Below are positions 23,195 through 33,489 of a DNA stretch of 64,000 nucleotides, piece by piece. This DNA comes from Limanda limanda (Eukaryota > Chordata > Actinopteri > Pleuronectiformes > Pleuronectidae). The notes under the pieces were generated by a model. That model worked only from the letters and a program-made list of their open reading frames with translations. It made no database searches and was not told where the DNA came from. Position numbers and translations under genes: made by a program. The stretch lies in contig NC_083638.1 of assembly GCF_963576545.1 (NCBI RefSeq), forward strand, positions 2,297,619 through 2,361,618, in the 5' to 3' direction. The stretch's first letter is position 1. Every line of letters starts with the position of its first letter.

Positions 23195-23645
23195 TGCTGT
23201 CCTGGTTCAGCTCCTGCTTCAGCTCCTGGTCCAGCTCCTGGTCCTGGTCCAGCTCCTGGTCCAGCTCCTGGTCCAGCTCCTGGTCGTGGTTCAGTTCCAG
23301 TTTAAGCTCCTGCTCCAGTTCCTGGTCCAGCTCCTGTTCGTGGTTCAACTCCTGGTTCAGCTCCTGGTCCAGCTCCTGGTCCTGGTCCAGCTCCTGGTCC
23401 AGCTCCTGGTCTAGATCCTGGTCCAGGTTCAGCTCCTGGTTCAGCTCCTGGTTCAGCTCCTGGTCCAGCTCCTGGTCCAGCTCCTGGTCCTGGTCCTGGT
23501 CCAGCTCCTGGTCCTGGTTCAGTTCCAGTTTAAGCTCCTGGTCCAGTTCCTGGTCCAGCTCCTGGTTCAGCTCCTGGTCGTGGTTCAGCTCCTGGTCCTG
23601 GTTCAACTCCTGGTCCAGCTCCTGGTTCAGGTTCAGCTCCTGGTC
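23195..23645. repeat. Minisatellite based on 6/12-bp AGCTCCTGGTCC words
   Basis: About 450 bp of alternating AGCTCCTGGTCC, AGCTCCTGGTTC and CTGGTCCTGGTCC words, with a longer duplicated block containing TTCAGTTCCAGTTTAAGCTCC (near 23289 and 23517). The open frames (poly-LDQE on the minus strand, poly-SSW on the plus strand) are by-products. Confidence 0.92.
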
Positions 23646-23741
23646 TGTTTGAGGGTTAGAATTAGGTTTAGGATAAGTTAGGCATTTAGTTTGGAAGGTC
23701 AAGGTTAGGGTTCTGCCAATGAGTGTCCTCACTGAGTACGT

Positions 23742-23861
23742 ACGTGTGTGTGTGTGTGTGTGTGTGTAGGCTACGTGTGTGTGTGTGTGTGTGTGTAGGC
23801 TACGTGCGTGTGTGTGTGTGTGTGTGGTTATGTGTGTGTGTGTGAGTGTGTGTGCGTGTGC

Positions 23862-23903
<42 letters not shown>

Positions 23904-23930
23904 AGGCTACGTGTGTGTGTGTGTGTTCAG
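23742..23930. repeat. Compound (TG)n array with GTAGGCTACGTG spacers
   Basis: TG blocks separated by three copies of TAGGCTACGTG, giving a higher-order pattern not seen in the other microsatellites here. Confidence 0.9.
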
Positions 23931-24375
23931 ATAAGGCCTCATGATTGATAAACGGTTATCAAACAGTGAAGGTGCAGCCCGACCGGTCGGCCTTGACAAC
24001 CAGACACGGACGTGGTGACGGTGAATGATTGACAGGATATGACATCATCATCGTCTGAGGCCAATAAAGGAAGCTGGGACTTTTCCTCTGAAGCTCAAAG
24101 GTCAAAGGTCGTCAGCCGGAGCGAGCGTGTCAGCGGCTTGTTCTCTGGCGAGGAGTCAAGCGTCTCCGCCTGACACAGGGCTCGTGTTCCCGCCCACGCT
24201 CCTCCCAGGCTCCTCCCACCTCCTCCCATTGTTCCCATAATTACCCTCGGTGTCACGTCAGCGTCTAAAAATAACCGCCGCTCGCTGCCTCGGCATGTGG
24301 AGGCGTGTCATCATCCGTCTCCCGAAACTGGAACATCAGCTTTTAACCTCTCACAGGTGAAATTACTGAGATTAG

Positions 24376-24822
24376 ACACACACACACACACACTGAGACA
24401 CACACACACACACTGAGACACACACACACAGACAGACACACACACATTAGTTTCACCAGAATACGACAGTGTGGAACCTCGTGTGTCGACAGTTGACAAA
24501 GAAAGCTAAAGCAGCCCGCTTGCGCTCGTGAGACGCCATGTCATGTCATCAACGTGATCGGCCGCTCTGATTGGCTCCTGATATCAGCCCCACCCCCCCT
24601 CTCTCTCTCTCTCCCTGGTACCTGTGGGAGAGAGGGTCAGGCTGAGGGCGTGCGAAGGTGTTTCTGGCCAGAAGAGCTGAATGTGATATTAATGTTCTGC
24701 TAAGCCCCAGTTATCAGTAACATTACTCAGCCTCTGTGGGTGTGTGTGTCTGTGAGAGTGTGTGTGTGTGTGAGTGTGTGTGCGTGTGAGAGTGAGTGTG
24801 TGTGAGAGTGAGTGTGTGTGTC
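24376..24822. repeat. (CA)n and (TG)n tracts with CTGAGA / GTGAGA interruptions
   Basis: CA tract 24376-24450 interrupted by CTGAGA, and TG tract 24737-24822 interrupted by GTGAGA and GCG. Unique sequence lies between them, with a (CT) run at 24598-24614. Confidence 0.88.
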
Positions 24823-24829
24823 TCATTTT

Positions 24830-27400
24830 TTACACAAGTTCATTTTTAACAACGAATCTGAGTAAAAACAGAACAAACGTAAAGAAGCCAAAACCTCTTT
24901 TAAAGAAACTGTTAAAGTCTGAACTGCACATTTAAAAAACAACATTCTCAGTGGGTACATGAGTTTAACACACAACTACACAACACAGACACACAACCAC
25001 AATAAGGTCTGATGGAAACAGTTTTCAGTCAACAACATGTTCTCTGCTTTGCGTTGATTAGTAAACTTGATGAAGATGTTTGAAGGAGCTCATTCACTTT
25101 AGAAGATTCTGTCAAAGAGGCAGATCTCATTTTCTAATCTCGCTGTTTTTACTTCATGAATCTTAATAAAAAAAATTTGAAATCACATTTTAAATAAAAA
25201 CAAACACGTGATTTAATTTTTCATCAGTTTTTTTTAATTTTCGCTGCTCGTGATACAAAAACGCTGAGTGACAGAAATGCTGCCCAGCAACATTCAGACC
25301 TGAACACAACAGATCTGATCTGTTTCCTATTGAATCAAATCCAACGGCCATTCAGATGATTCATCTGCCCCCCCCCCTCCACCCCCCCCATGCAGACTTC
25401 TCTAGAAACATGCTGCTGTTCAGAAGAAAAGTAGAAAACTCTAACGACAGAAACAGAGACGGAGGCGGAGCTTCGTGAGGAAACGTTCCCACAACGTTCC
25501 TGATCACAAACAGATCAGCTGACTCACGGTAACGTTTATTTAAATGTTTAAAATCTTTGTGAACTTTCCACTACGTTAAAACATGTCACACAATAAACAT
25601 CGGGTTTGTGTCACTTTCACAGTTCATCTGTAAAAACGGGAACATTTACATTTTCTTTTCTTGTTTTGGTCATTTTTATATATATATATATATTTTTTAA
25701 ATAACTTTATTAATATAATATTAATCTCACTGAATTTAACAGGATTTCTCTGATCAGCACGTCAGAGGTGAACTGAAAATATTAAATATCAATATTTTCT
25801 GATTGATCTGCCGCAGGTTTGACTTTAGAAGCAAACTGAAGAAACTGAGGATGGAGATGAAAGCGTTGGACCCTGCAGCCGGACCCCCCCCCCCTGTGTC
25901 GGCCCCCCCCCTGTGAGGGAACAGGTTCACAACCGAACGTTCACGTGGTCGAGGGAACGCTGTGGGAACGTTAGAGCGGGGGGGCGGCTCAGGAGGAGCA
26001 GCTCCTGACAGACAAATCCCAGGGAAAACACTCCACACCCGCACAAAGCTCACATAATTATTAAGTCCGATAACAACACGCCGAGGCCACGCCCCTTCGC
26101 GGTGTGCTGACGGGCGCGGTGGGGGGGGGGGCATGTCCGGATCTGCTCAGACCTCGTTAACGACCCGGCCCGGTTTAAACCTGGATTTAATTAAAGCTGC
26201 GGCTCGAGGTGTCTGGATCCGCCCAGCACCACAAACACACACTAAACACACACAGTGAACACACACAGGCGTCTGGAGCGGGACCACCCCCCCCCCCACA
26301 TGGCGAGCAGGGCGTGGCCGGGTCGGACGAACACACCTGACGTGTTCATCAGATCCATTCAAACTGTCTCACAGACCATCGATCATCGTTTGTTAATTAG
26401 AATAAAACTTTGTTCACTCTGATGTTTTTTCTGTTTCATCTCATTTTTAATCTGAAAAATCTTGAAAGAACGGTAACCATGGTAACAGCTGCGATCACGT
26501 GACGTCCACAGGAAGTCGACAGAGGCCGTTCATCGGAGGTCGAGATGACTCATCAGAACTGATCATGTGACTAAAACATTTCTCTAAACAAACGATTGAT
26601 CAGGAAAACAATCAGCTGATTCTTTGATGATGTAAATAATTAATATGCGATGTGATGACGTCACAAAACAATCGGATCCAAAGTGACGACAGTTTTCCCA
26701 GGATGCACTGCTGCAGGTGCATCAGCTCCACATAGGACAGGTGACCCCGGTTCTCAAATCAAACACGCCCCATCCTGCGTCTCACTCAAGTCACACCTGC
26801 TCTGTTCTGCTCATAAAGGACAATTCTGCTGTTTTTATTTTTTCACACATTCATCCTCATCCGTTAGCGAGTATCAAAAAATGTCTTTTTAATTTTTATG
26901 AGTGTAAAAAGAACAAACTGTAAAAAGCTGAATTGTCCCTTAAATCTCATCATGTAGTGAACAACCTTAAAAATCTCATCAGGTATTTCCAACGAGACAT
27001 TTCTAAAAAGAAAAGAGAAAAATATACAACCTAAAAAAAGGAATTTAAGATTTTAAATCATCTCCGTCATCCGCCCGTCGGCATGGAAACGAGACGCCGG
27101 GAGGAGGAAGCACAGGAAGGAAGTGCTTCGGTTGCTGGTGAGTTCTGATTGGACGAAGTCTCCGTTCATACGAGTTCACGTCTTCTCACAATCAGTCGGT
27201 TTAGCTCCTCCCACACTCTCAGTCTGTTGTGGGGGAGGAGCTTCTCCTTCTGTCACTGAACTCACTTCCCAGCAATTCATTTTAATTGGAAGAAAATGTC
27301 CAATTAACACAAGCTGCTGCTGTCTTTCACAATAAAAGCCTTTTAGTCAAGAGTCCAATAAATTAATGTTAAAATATTCATGGGTCTGTTTGTTTCTGGA
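24830..27400. other. Intergenic downstream of cebpg, no gene seen
   Basis: AT-rich, with C- and G-runs (25371-25388, 25886-25920, 26120-26133). It probably contains the 3' end of the cebpg transcript. A minus-strand AATAAA-equivalent (TTTATT on the plus strand) lies near 26835, about 800 nt past the stop. I could not find the peptidase gene (PEPD) that flanks CEBPG in mammals. Confidence 0.4.
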
Positions 27401-27633
27401 TCCTCATTATCTCTCATCACGTCTTCAGCTGGGAAATATTTCCCCAGAGGGAACGTGAGAGAGAGACCAACGTTTTGGAAGATGTGTGGTTAAAGGGCGA
27501 AGGGGGGGTGGGGGGTGAGGGGTGGGTGTGGTTCAATTCTAACAAAGACGAGCAGTGAAGAAGAAGACGTGCGGCCATGTTTCCAAAGTCCCCAGAAAAA
27601 AGCTCCAGATATCAAACGTCCCTCCGACCCTCC

Positions 27634-27948
27634 TCACTGCCCATTGGTGGAGGTGCCGTTGGGGGCGGGGCTGGGGCCGTCTCCGCCCGGCGGCGGCGGC
27701 GGGTGCACGTTGTCGGCCAGGTTGTGGGCGTGCTCCAGGAAGAGGTCTTTGAGCACGCTCAGCTCTTTGCTCAGCAGCTTGATCTTGGCCTCCAGCCGCT
27801 CGTTCTCCTCCTTCAGCTCGTTGACCCGCTGCTGCGTGTCCATGGCCTTCTGCTTGCTGCGCATGCGGCTCTTCTTCACCGCCAGGTTGTTGCGCTCGCG
27901 GCGCTGGCGGTACTCGTCGCTGTCCTTGTCTGCATGGGGCTTCTTCAT
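27634..27948 (-). CDS. cebpg: CCAAT/enhancer-binding protein gamma (C/EBP gamma), bZIP exon
   Basis: C/EBP gamma is a small nuclear bZIP factor without a strong activation domain. It dimerises with other C/EBPs and with ATF4 and modulates their binding to CCAAT and amino-acid-response sites. From the ATG at 27948 the frame gives 104 residues. DKDSDEYRQRRERNNLAVKK (7-26) and SRMRSK form the DNA-contacting basic region. The zipper has Leu at 45, 52, 59 and 66, followed by the gamma-specific LKDLFLEHAHNLADNV (66-81) and a Pro/Gly-rich tail. Mammalian proteins are about 150 residues, so roughly 45-60 N-terminal residues are missing. The open frame continues upstream without a Met (through SSETDPGPPARPPSPRSS) to an in-frame TAA. 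Either this ATG is the start, or an upstream coding exon is spliced in. A pyrimidine-rich CTCGTCCCCCCTCC...CTCCAG immediately precedes CAAGATG and would be a strong acceptor. The gene is divergent from cebpa, as in other vertebrates. Confidence 0.93.
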   Translation of the reverse strand: MKKPHADKDSDEYRQRRERNNLAVKKSRMRSKQKAMDTQQRVNELKEENERLEAKIKLLSKELSVLKDLFLEHAHNLADNVHPPPPPGGDGPSPAPNGTSTNGQ

Positions 27949-28142
27949 CTTGCTGGAGCGGGGGGAGGGGGGACGAGCTGGGGGACCCGGGTCTGTCTCT
28001 GATGACCTCACGGCGTTGGGGATCAGATGTGGTTAGATCGGCCTGCGACGGCTGGCGGGTCTGGATGTGTTGCCTGCAGGTGGCGCTCTCTCAGTCGCCC
28101 TCAGGTGGAGAGAAGAAACAGGAAGCAGTTTGTTGGCCTCAC

Positions 28143-28175
28143 GAGAACCTGGAGGACGAGGGAGGGAGAAGGTTA
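28143..28175 (-). other. Candidate splice acceptor in the cebpg 5' region
   Basis: Read on the minus strand, CTTCTCCCTCCCTCGTCCTCCAG ends at 28151-28150, just before GTTCTCGTGAGG. This is a second plausible acceptor for the exon containing the cebpg coding region, in addition to the one abutting the ATG near 27953. Using it gives about 200 nt of ATG-free leader before the bZIP start. Confidence 0.4.
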
Positions 28176-28667
28176 ACGACAGGAATATAAATCACACTCT
28201 TCAAAAATCAACTCTCAGGTCATAAGCTCCAGGTCGTTATCGTCCTCAGTGGAAACACCTGAGCTCTGTGTGTCTGAGTTTCAATTTGTGAACTTTTTGT
28301 GATTTTCTTACACAAACAATCACTTCTGTTGGTTTAGAGATTTAGTTTCAGCAAGAGTCACATGATCAAGAGGTCACTGGTCACATGTCACTATCTGATC
28401 AATAGGAACGTAATCGCTAACAACTGATCATCTTCTATTAATTGACGTTTGCAATTGAATATGACGTTTTTCTGTTTCATCTCGTTTAAAAAAATGGAGG
28501 GACTCTCAACCGTTACTATGGTAACTGGAAAATGCAACATCTCCAGATTATGTGACGTCATCAATCATAGACGCACTGTATGAATGTGTGTGTGACAAGC
28601 TGTTCTGTAAAGAGCTCCGAGTGGTGATCAAGACCAGAGAAGATCTAGAAAAACAGATCATTTATCG

Positions 28668-28856
28668 TCCAATCAGAACACGTTAAGGATCAGAACACGT
28701 TAACGATCAGAACACGTTAAGGATCAGAACACGTTAAGGATCAGAACACGTTAAGGATCAGAACACGCTAACGATCAGAACACGTTAACGATCAGAACAC
28801 GTTAACGATCAGAACACGTTAAGGATCAGAACACGTTAACGATCAGAACACGCTAT
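28668..28856. repeat. Minisatellite, 17-bp unit GATCAGAACACGTTAAG, about 11 copies
   Basis: Near-perfect tandem copies with AAG/AAC alternation at the junction. Each unit carries the E-box-like word CACGTT. It lies in the presumed cebpg intron 1. Confidence 0.92.
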
Positions 28857-28999
28857 GATCTTTGCTGGTGACTGGTTTATGACACACTGGTTCCAGCACT
28901 AAGAACCTGACCAGCTGAGTGTTCTGTAAGAACCAGTGAGAACCCACAGTCGGTTCTGCAGGTTCTCCTGTGACCTGGATCCATCACTCAACCCCCCCC

Positions 29000-29940
29000 C
29001 CCCACCCCACCCCCCTCTCAAGTGACGCGGTAATTGGGGTTTTCTATTCCGCACGTCCAATTAGCAGCGGCGCTGTGATTGGTCGGCGCGTTGCCATGCA
29101 GCCAGTCAGCGGTGCGCAGGGGAAATCGCTCCGGGTGAAACAGCGGAGCTCCGGCTGTTGCCTGCTGTTGCATCATCGCGGCGGCTCTTTGTGCTGGGAG
29201 GGGAACTCCGGAGTCCAGCGGGGATCAGAGCCACCCTCCGCCCGGGTGAGACGCCTGAGACCCGGGCGGACCGAGCCGAGGAGCCCGGGGAGCTCCGGCA
29301 CCTCGACCCGAGCCGAGCCGGGCCAGGGGTTCTGTTTCCGGGAGAGTTTAGTGAACTTTTAACGGCGGCGGCGGAGCGATGAGTGACAGATGAGTGACAG
29401 ATGATTGACGGATGATTGACGGATGATTGACGGGTGAACACCGAGTCTCTTCGGTCTGAAACACACACACACACGCGTCTCGTTTCCACTCGGACACACA
29501 CACTGCGTGGTGTCGGAGCCGGGCAGCTAGCCAGCTAGCTAGCTCCCGATGCTAACCCCCCCTCCGCCTGTGCTAGCCGCCTGCTGCCGACCCCCGGGAC
29601 CCTCTCCTCGGCCTCTTACCTTCACGGGGCCGCGGCGGGTCCGAACCATCCGTCACAGCGCGGGAAGTGGGGGGGGGTTCGGTCGTGGGTTCGATTCCGA
29701 GCGGCGGAGCGAGGTCTGTTTTTGTTTGGAACATGGAGAGCCGAGGATTGCGAAATCTCTTTTACCTTGTACGGCAATGTCAGGGCTCAGCCAATCAGAG
29801 GCCAGGGGGCGGCGGCGACCAGAGGGGGCGGCCAATCAGGGGCGAGTGTGTGGAGAGTGATGCAATGCAGCCTGTGAGTGACAGCCGAGCGGACCAATGG
29901 GAGGAGGACGCTGGTTTTGTTTATGTAATGTGAGAGTGAG
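29000..29940 (-). promoter_or_regulatory. cebpg: CpG island and promoter of cebpg
   Basis: GC- and CpG-rich from about 29000 to 29850, in strong contrast to both flanks. It carries several CCAAT boxes (AGCCAATCAG at 29789, GGCCAATCAGG at 29831, GACCAATGGG at 29893; GTGATTGGTCGG at 29076), GC-box words (AGGGGGCGG at 29805 and 29823) and no TATA box. This is typical of a housekeeping-type promoter, as expected for C/EBP gamma. Short tandem repeats GATGATTGACGG lie at 29381-29435. The whole island could also fire in the plus direction. Confidence 0.6.
29620..29755 (-). other. cebpg: Probable non-coding exon 1 of cebpg
   Basis: On the minus strand the sequence ...GCCCCGTGAAG is followed by GTAAGAGG (donor GT at 29619-29618), a near-consensus splice donor just downstream of the CCAAT/GC-box cluster. 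CEBPG in mammals has a short non-coding first exon, so this is the best candidate. The 5' limit is a guess from the position of the CCAAT boxes. An ATG at about 29732 opens a short frame that does not resemble C/EBP gamma. Confidence 0.45.
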
Positions 29941-30149
29941 AAGTGACTTCATCTGAGAAAAGAGTGAAACCAATAATCCATATCCCCTCTTCAGTCACAC
30001 GTCATCAGTTCATCAACAGTCCCACCTGTTTATCATAACAATAACACTTCATCAAATCAATAATCACACCTGGTTACACACTGGACCCCCCCCCCCCCCT
30101 CACCTGTGAAGTTACCTCTCACGCTGCAGTCAGGCAGCTCACGTCGTGG

Positions 30150-30255
30150 CAGCTGTTTATCATGGAGGCTCTGGAGTGGCAGCTGTTTTTTATGGAGGCT
30201 CTGGAGTGGCAGCTGGATCTGATGGAGGTTCTTCAGTGGCAGCTGTAGCTCATAG
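30150..30255. repeat. Short tandem repeat, about 33-bp unit, 3 copies
   Basis: GTGGCAGCTGT...TATGGAGGCTCTGGA repeats near 30146, 30175 and 30207. More diverged GGCAGCTGCC / GCTGCCTTTGTTGCC words continue to about 30420. Confidence 0.75.
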
Positions 30256-30489
30256 GGCTCCTGACTGGCAGATCCATAGACTCTGCACTGATGTGTAAAG
30301 GCAGCTCCTTTGTTGCCACACTGTTTAGAGCCGGCTGCCTTTGTTGCCTCGCTGCCTTTCTTGCCATAAGGTTTAGAGGCAGCTGCCAAAGTTGCCTCAG
30401 GTGTGTGTGGTGCTGCCACACTGTCCTAGAGCAGCTAGAGCTGTTCGAGATTCATTCAATGAGACGTTCTCTGGTTTCTGAAAGTTTAT

Positions 30490-32160
30490 GAGATAGTTTG
30501 TTTAGCTCTCGGGGGGGTCGGAGTCCACATCTATGAGATCCATGATCTTGGTCTCTATGGATGGGTGAGAACTCAAAGACGGTTACTTTCCAATTGCATA
30601 TAAACTATTAAAAGTTTCATAAGTTTGACTTTGGCCTAAATGTTTTCCTTATGAATGGATCTCAAGGGATTAATACACTAAGATCCATAAGAGTGTTTAA
30701 AACAGACTTATTATTAATCCTTCGACTTTATAACGTATGAGTTATGAACTTCTGACCTACTTCTCTTTAACCATTTTTATTTTTCAGTATTTATATGAAT
30801 TCAGTTAAGTGACAATGATTCCATGTACAGCAATATTGATACAGGCTGGCTTATCCTGTCAAAATAAAGTGAAATGAACTGATATTGAAGCAAACACCAG
30901 TTATTTCAAATCAAAGTTACCAAGTACAACTTGAAAAATAAAAAAAAAATGTTGCTTTTTGATTCAAAATGTGCAAACTTAAGAGAGGGCGACAGCTGCA
31001 ATAACAGACACAAACAGCAGGTTTTACATGGGTCAAAGATAGCTAAGGTATTGTAGTAAGGACTGTGTTAAAGTGACTTATATATTATATTTATTATAAT
31101 ATTAAAAAATCGTTGTAGTTCACAAGCCACGGACATTAATTGGCTTATGATACATTAATAACAGCTTCTCACCATCATCATTTCAAACTGAGGAGGAAAG
31201 TCACAGCAAACCGGAGTCTTCTTATGTAACTTGCTGTCTCTCAACCATTGATCACTTTTCAGGATTCCTCCTTTAAGTTTTCATTTCACTTCCTCCTCGG
31301 CCTCCTCCTGAATCTCTCCCTGTGCACTCACCACTGAAAACAGCTCTGTCTCTCTTCCTGTCCTCCCTCATGCTCTGTTCTTCATCTCTGAAAAAAGTCA
31401 ACACATGTCGATCCTCAAAGCTTCACTGTGCACGTCCTCATGAAGAAGTTCTTCCAATTCAGATCTCAAAGGTGATAGATCACTTCTGTTCATATGTTCT
31501 TCCATCATCACTCTCCAGCTCCTCCTGGTTGATCCTGAGTCGTTCTGAGGCCTGATGGTAAATCAGATGGTGATATAGTTAGCTTTGTATTGGTAATTGC
31601 ACAAATTGCTAATTTGCACAGATTTGACTGGTAATTGGATTTGTTAGTGTCCGGACCAATCTGTAAACTACGTGTCCTGATGTTTCTGTCGGTTGTCCTC
31701 TAATGTTTCAGTGTTTTATGTTTGTCCTGAAAGAGACAATAAAGATACTTTGAACTTTGAATTTGAACTTGAATCAATAGTTTCTTCTTCCTGCTCGACT
31801 CCCTCTCAAACTGGATGGTTCAGCAGAACGTCTGCCTCCACTTGAAGAGGTCTCACTCCTCCTGTTTTAGCAGGACTCTCATGTCTCACTGGTGGAACAC
31901 TCCGCCCTGTTTGCAGTCTGGATCTTCAGACCTCCGACTCGATGCGTGCTGCGACCTGCTGGCGTGCGCACACAGACCAACACCACTCATGAACGTGCTT
32001 GTGCAAGCATTACAGCGAGGTTTAGTCTGTCATCCTACACAAACTCCAAAACAACGGATCCTACATTTCCCAAAATGCAACAGGAAAGCCACATCTGTTA
32101 AACTACATCAGAGATAACCCTGATGACATCACTGTGACATCACAACTGTGTTTCTCCTCC
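30490..32160. other. Interval between cebpg and cebpa, AT-rich, no firm gene
   Basis: Mostly unique AT-rich DNA. A LINE-like 3' tail lies at 31640-31770. Open frames of 60-100 codons (31322, 31815) do not match any family I know. Confidence 0.45.
31640..31770 (+). mobile_element. LINE-like 3' tail
   Basis: GTTTGTCCTGAAAGAGACAATAAAGATACTTTGAACTTTGAATTTGAACTT has the AATAAA-plus-short-repeat architecture of L2/CR1-type 3' ends. The upstream body is not recognisable. Confidence 0.45.
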
Positions 32161-32243
32161 CCAGGCTCGGTGGAAACGACACGTGTGTTACTGTGTCTTT
32201 AAATGTCACCGTTTGAATCTGCTCTGGGATCAGTTTGTAAACA

Positions 32244-32450
32244 GTGTGCAGCCAGTCGGGGGTCAAAGGTCAGCCTGTGGGACCCGCCCTGTCTGAGTCT
32301 GAGGCACAGAGTGTGCTCGACCTTCACTGCTCATCCAACGATTCCAACACTTCATCTGATTCAGAAACCTTCATTTCCCTTCAGGACTGTGAGGATGAGG
32401 AGGATCTAGTCTGTGATTCCTGGAACATTCTCAACGACTTCACTATCTAA
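32244..32450 (+). CDS. Small acidic Ser-rich ORF of unknown status
   Basis: I do not recognise this frame. It encodes 68 residues. The region from SESEAQSVLDLHCSS through SSDSETFISLQDCEDEEDLV is acidic, Ser/Asp-rich and ends in WNILNDFTI. The composition looks more like a natural protein than the surrounding random frames. A strong acceptor-like tract (GTTTCTCCTCCCCAG, ending 32164) lies 80 bp upstream, but in this frame a stop codon lies between the two. The last ten codons merge into the degenerate GGAACATTCTC repeat that follows. It could be a terminal exon of a lineage-specific gene, a relic, or chance. Confidence 0.2.
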   Translation: MCSQSGVKGQPVGPALSESEAQSVLDLHCSSNDSNTSSDSETFISLQDCEDEEDLVCDSWNILNDFTI

Positions 32451-33480
32451 AGAACTTCCTGGAACATCTTGAAAGACTTCCAGAATGTTCTTTCTCAATG
32501 ATCTAAATACAATCTTCAGTTCAATAACCTATTTAAACCCCATAAAATCCAGAAAGAATCTTTAGGACCAAAGGAACATCCCTTGAACATTCTTTAATTC
32601 CCTGAAGGATTGTTAGAACTAACACTTGAAACTTTCCCATGAATCTATGAAGAAATCCTGGAACCTCTGCAAGGAGCACCCTGGATATTCTTATATATTC
32701 TTATATATATATATACTCTTCATTGTTGACTTGAACCTTCTCAAGTACTGATAGAACCTCTTCAATGCTCTTTAAAAGTTTACGAACACTTTCAAGGTTC
32801 CTGGAATCTATTTAAGGACAGTAAGGAACTCCTCAGACACCCCCTGAATTCCCTAAAGAATCCCTGGAAGTTTCTCAGTCATCACTTGAACTTTTCGATA
32901 GTCCATAGCACTTTTCAAAGATCTCAAACATCTTCTCCTGAATCCCTGGAACTTCCTGCATGACCCATCGAGCCCCTTGAAGATCCCTAAAAACTAAAAA
33001 ATGTATCCATACGCCCTGAGTAACTCCTCAAGGTCTCCTGGGGTCTTCTCACTGATCCCTGGAACTTCTTCAAGGATGAATGTAACATCCTGGATCACTT
33101 CATCATCTTAGTTGAAGGATCACTAAACTCCTCCAGCACCTGTTGAACCTGCTCAAGGACTCAGGGATCTAATGAAGGATCTCTTACACCTCCGAGATCC
33201 ATACAAGTTCCAGGAAAATCTACAGACCATCCTCAGTAAGTCCTTGAACCTTCTCAGTTATCAATAGGACCTCCTTCAAGGACCCCTCAAAACTGCTCAA
33301 GGACTCATAGATCTGCTCCTGTGACTCTGGAGGTTTCCTTTAAGGCTACTGGAACCATCAAGAACTTCTGGAACTTCTTTAATGACCATTAAACCTCCTC
33401 AAGGAACTGGAATCTCTCTGAGGACCTCCCATGAGATCTTCTGTATCCATACAATGTCCTCAATGACATTGGAAACATCT
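32440..33480. repeat. Old degenerate minisatellite of ~20-30-bp GGAAC(A/T)TC...CAAGGA words
   Basis: About 1 kb in which words such as CTGGAACTTCCTC, CTCAAGGA, CCTTGAAC and GGAACCTCT recur at irregular 20-30-bp spacing. The copies are too diverged to fix one unit. No open frame is sustained. Confidence 0.6.
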
Positions 33481-33489
33481 TTAGAGCCT

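Noticed and set aside
23115..23732. 205-codon LDQE-rich frame
   Set aside because: Translation of the 6/12-bp AGCTCCTGGTCC minisatellite.
5116..27400. Possible PEPD (prolidase) exons between the formin and cebpg
   Set aside because: I looked by eye for its metal-binding and conserved motifs in the plus strand and found none. A translated search would be decisive.
29675..29700. GGTTCGATTCC, a tRNA B-box-like word
   Set aside because: No A-box, acceptor stem or anticodon arm can be formed around it. It lies in the cebpg CpG island.
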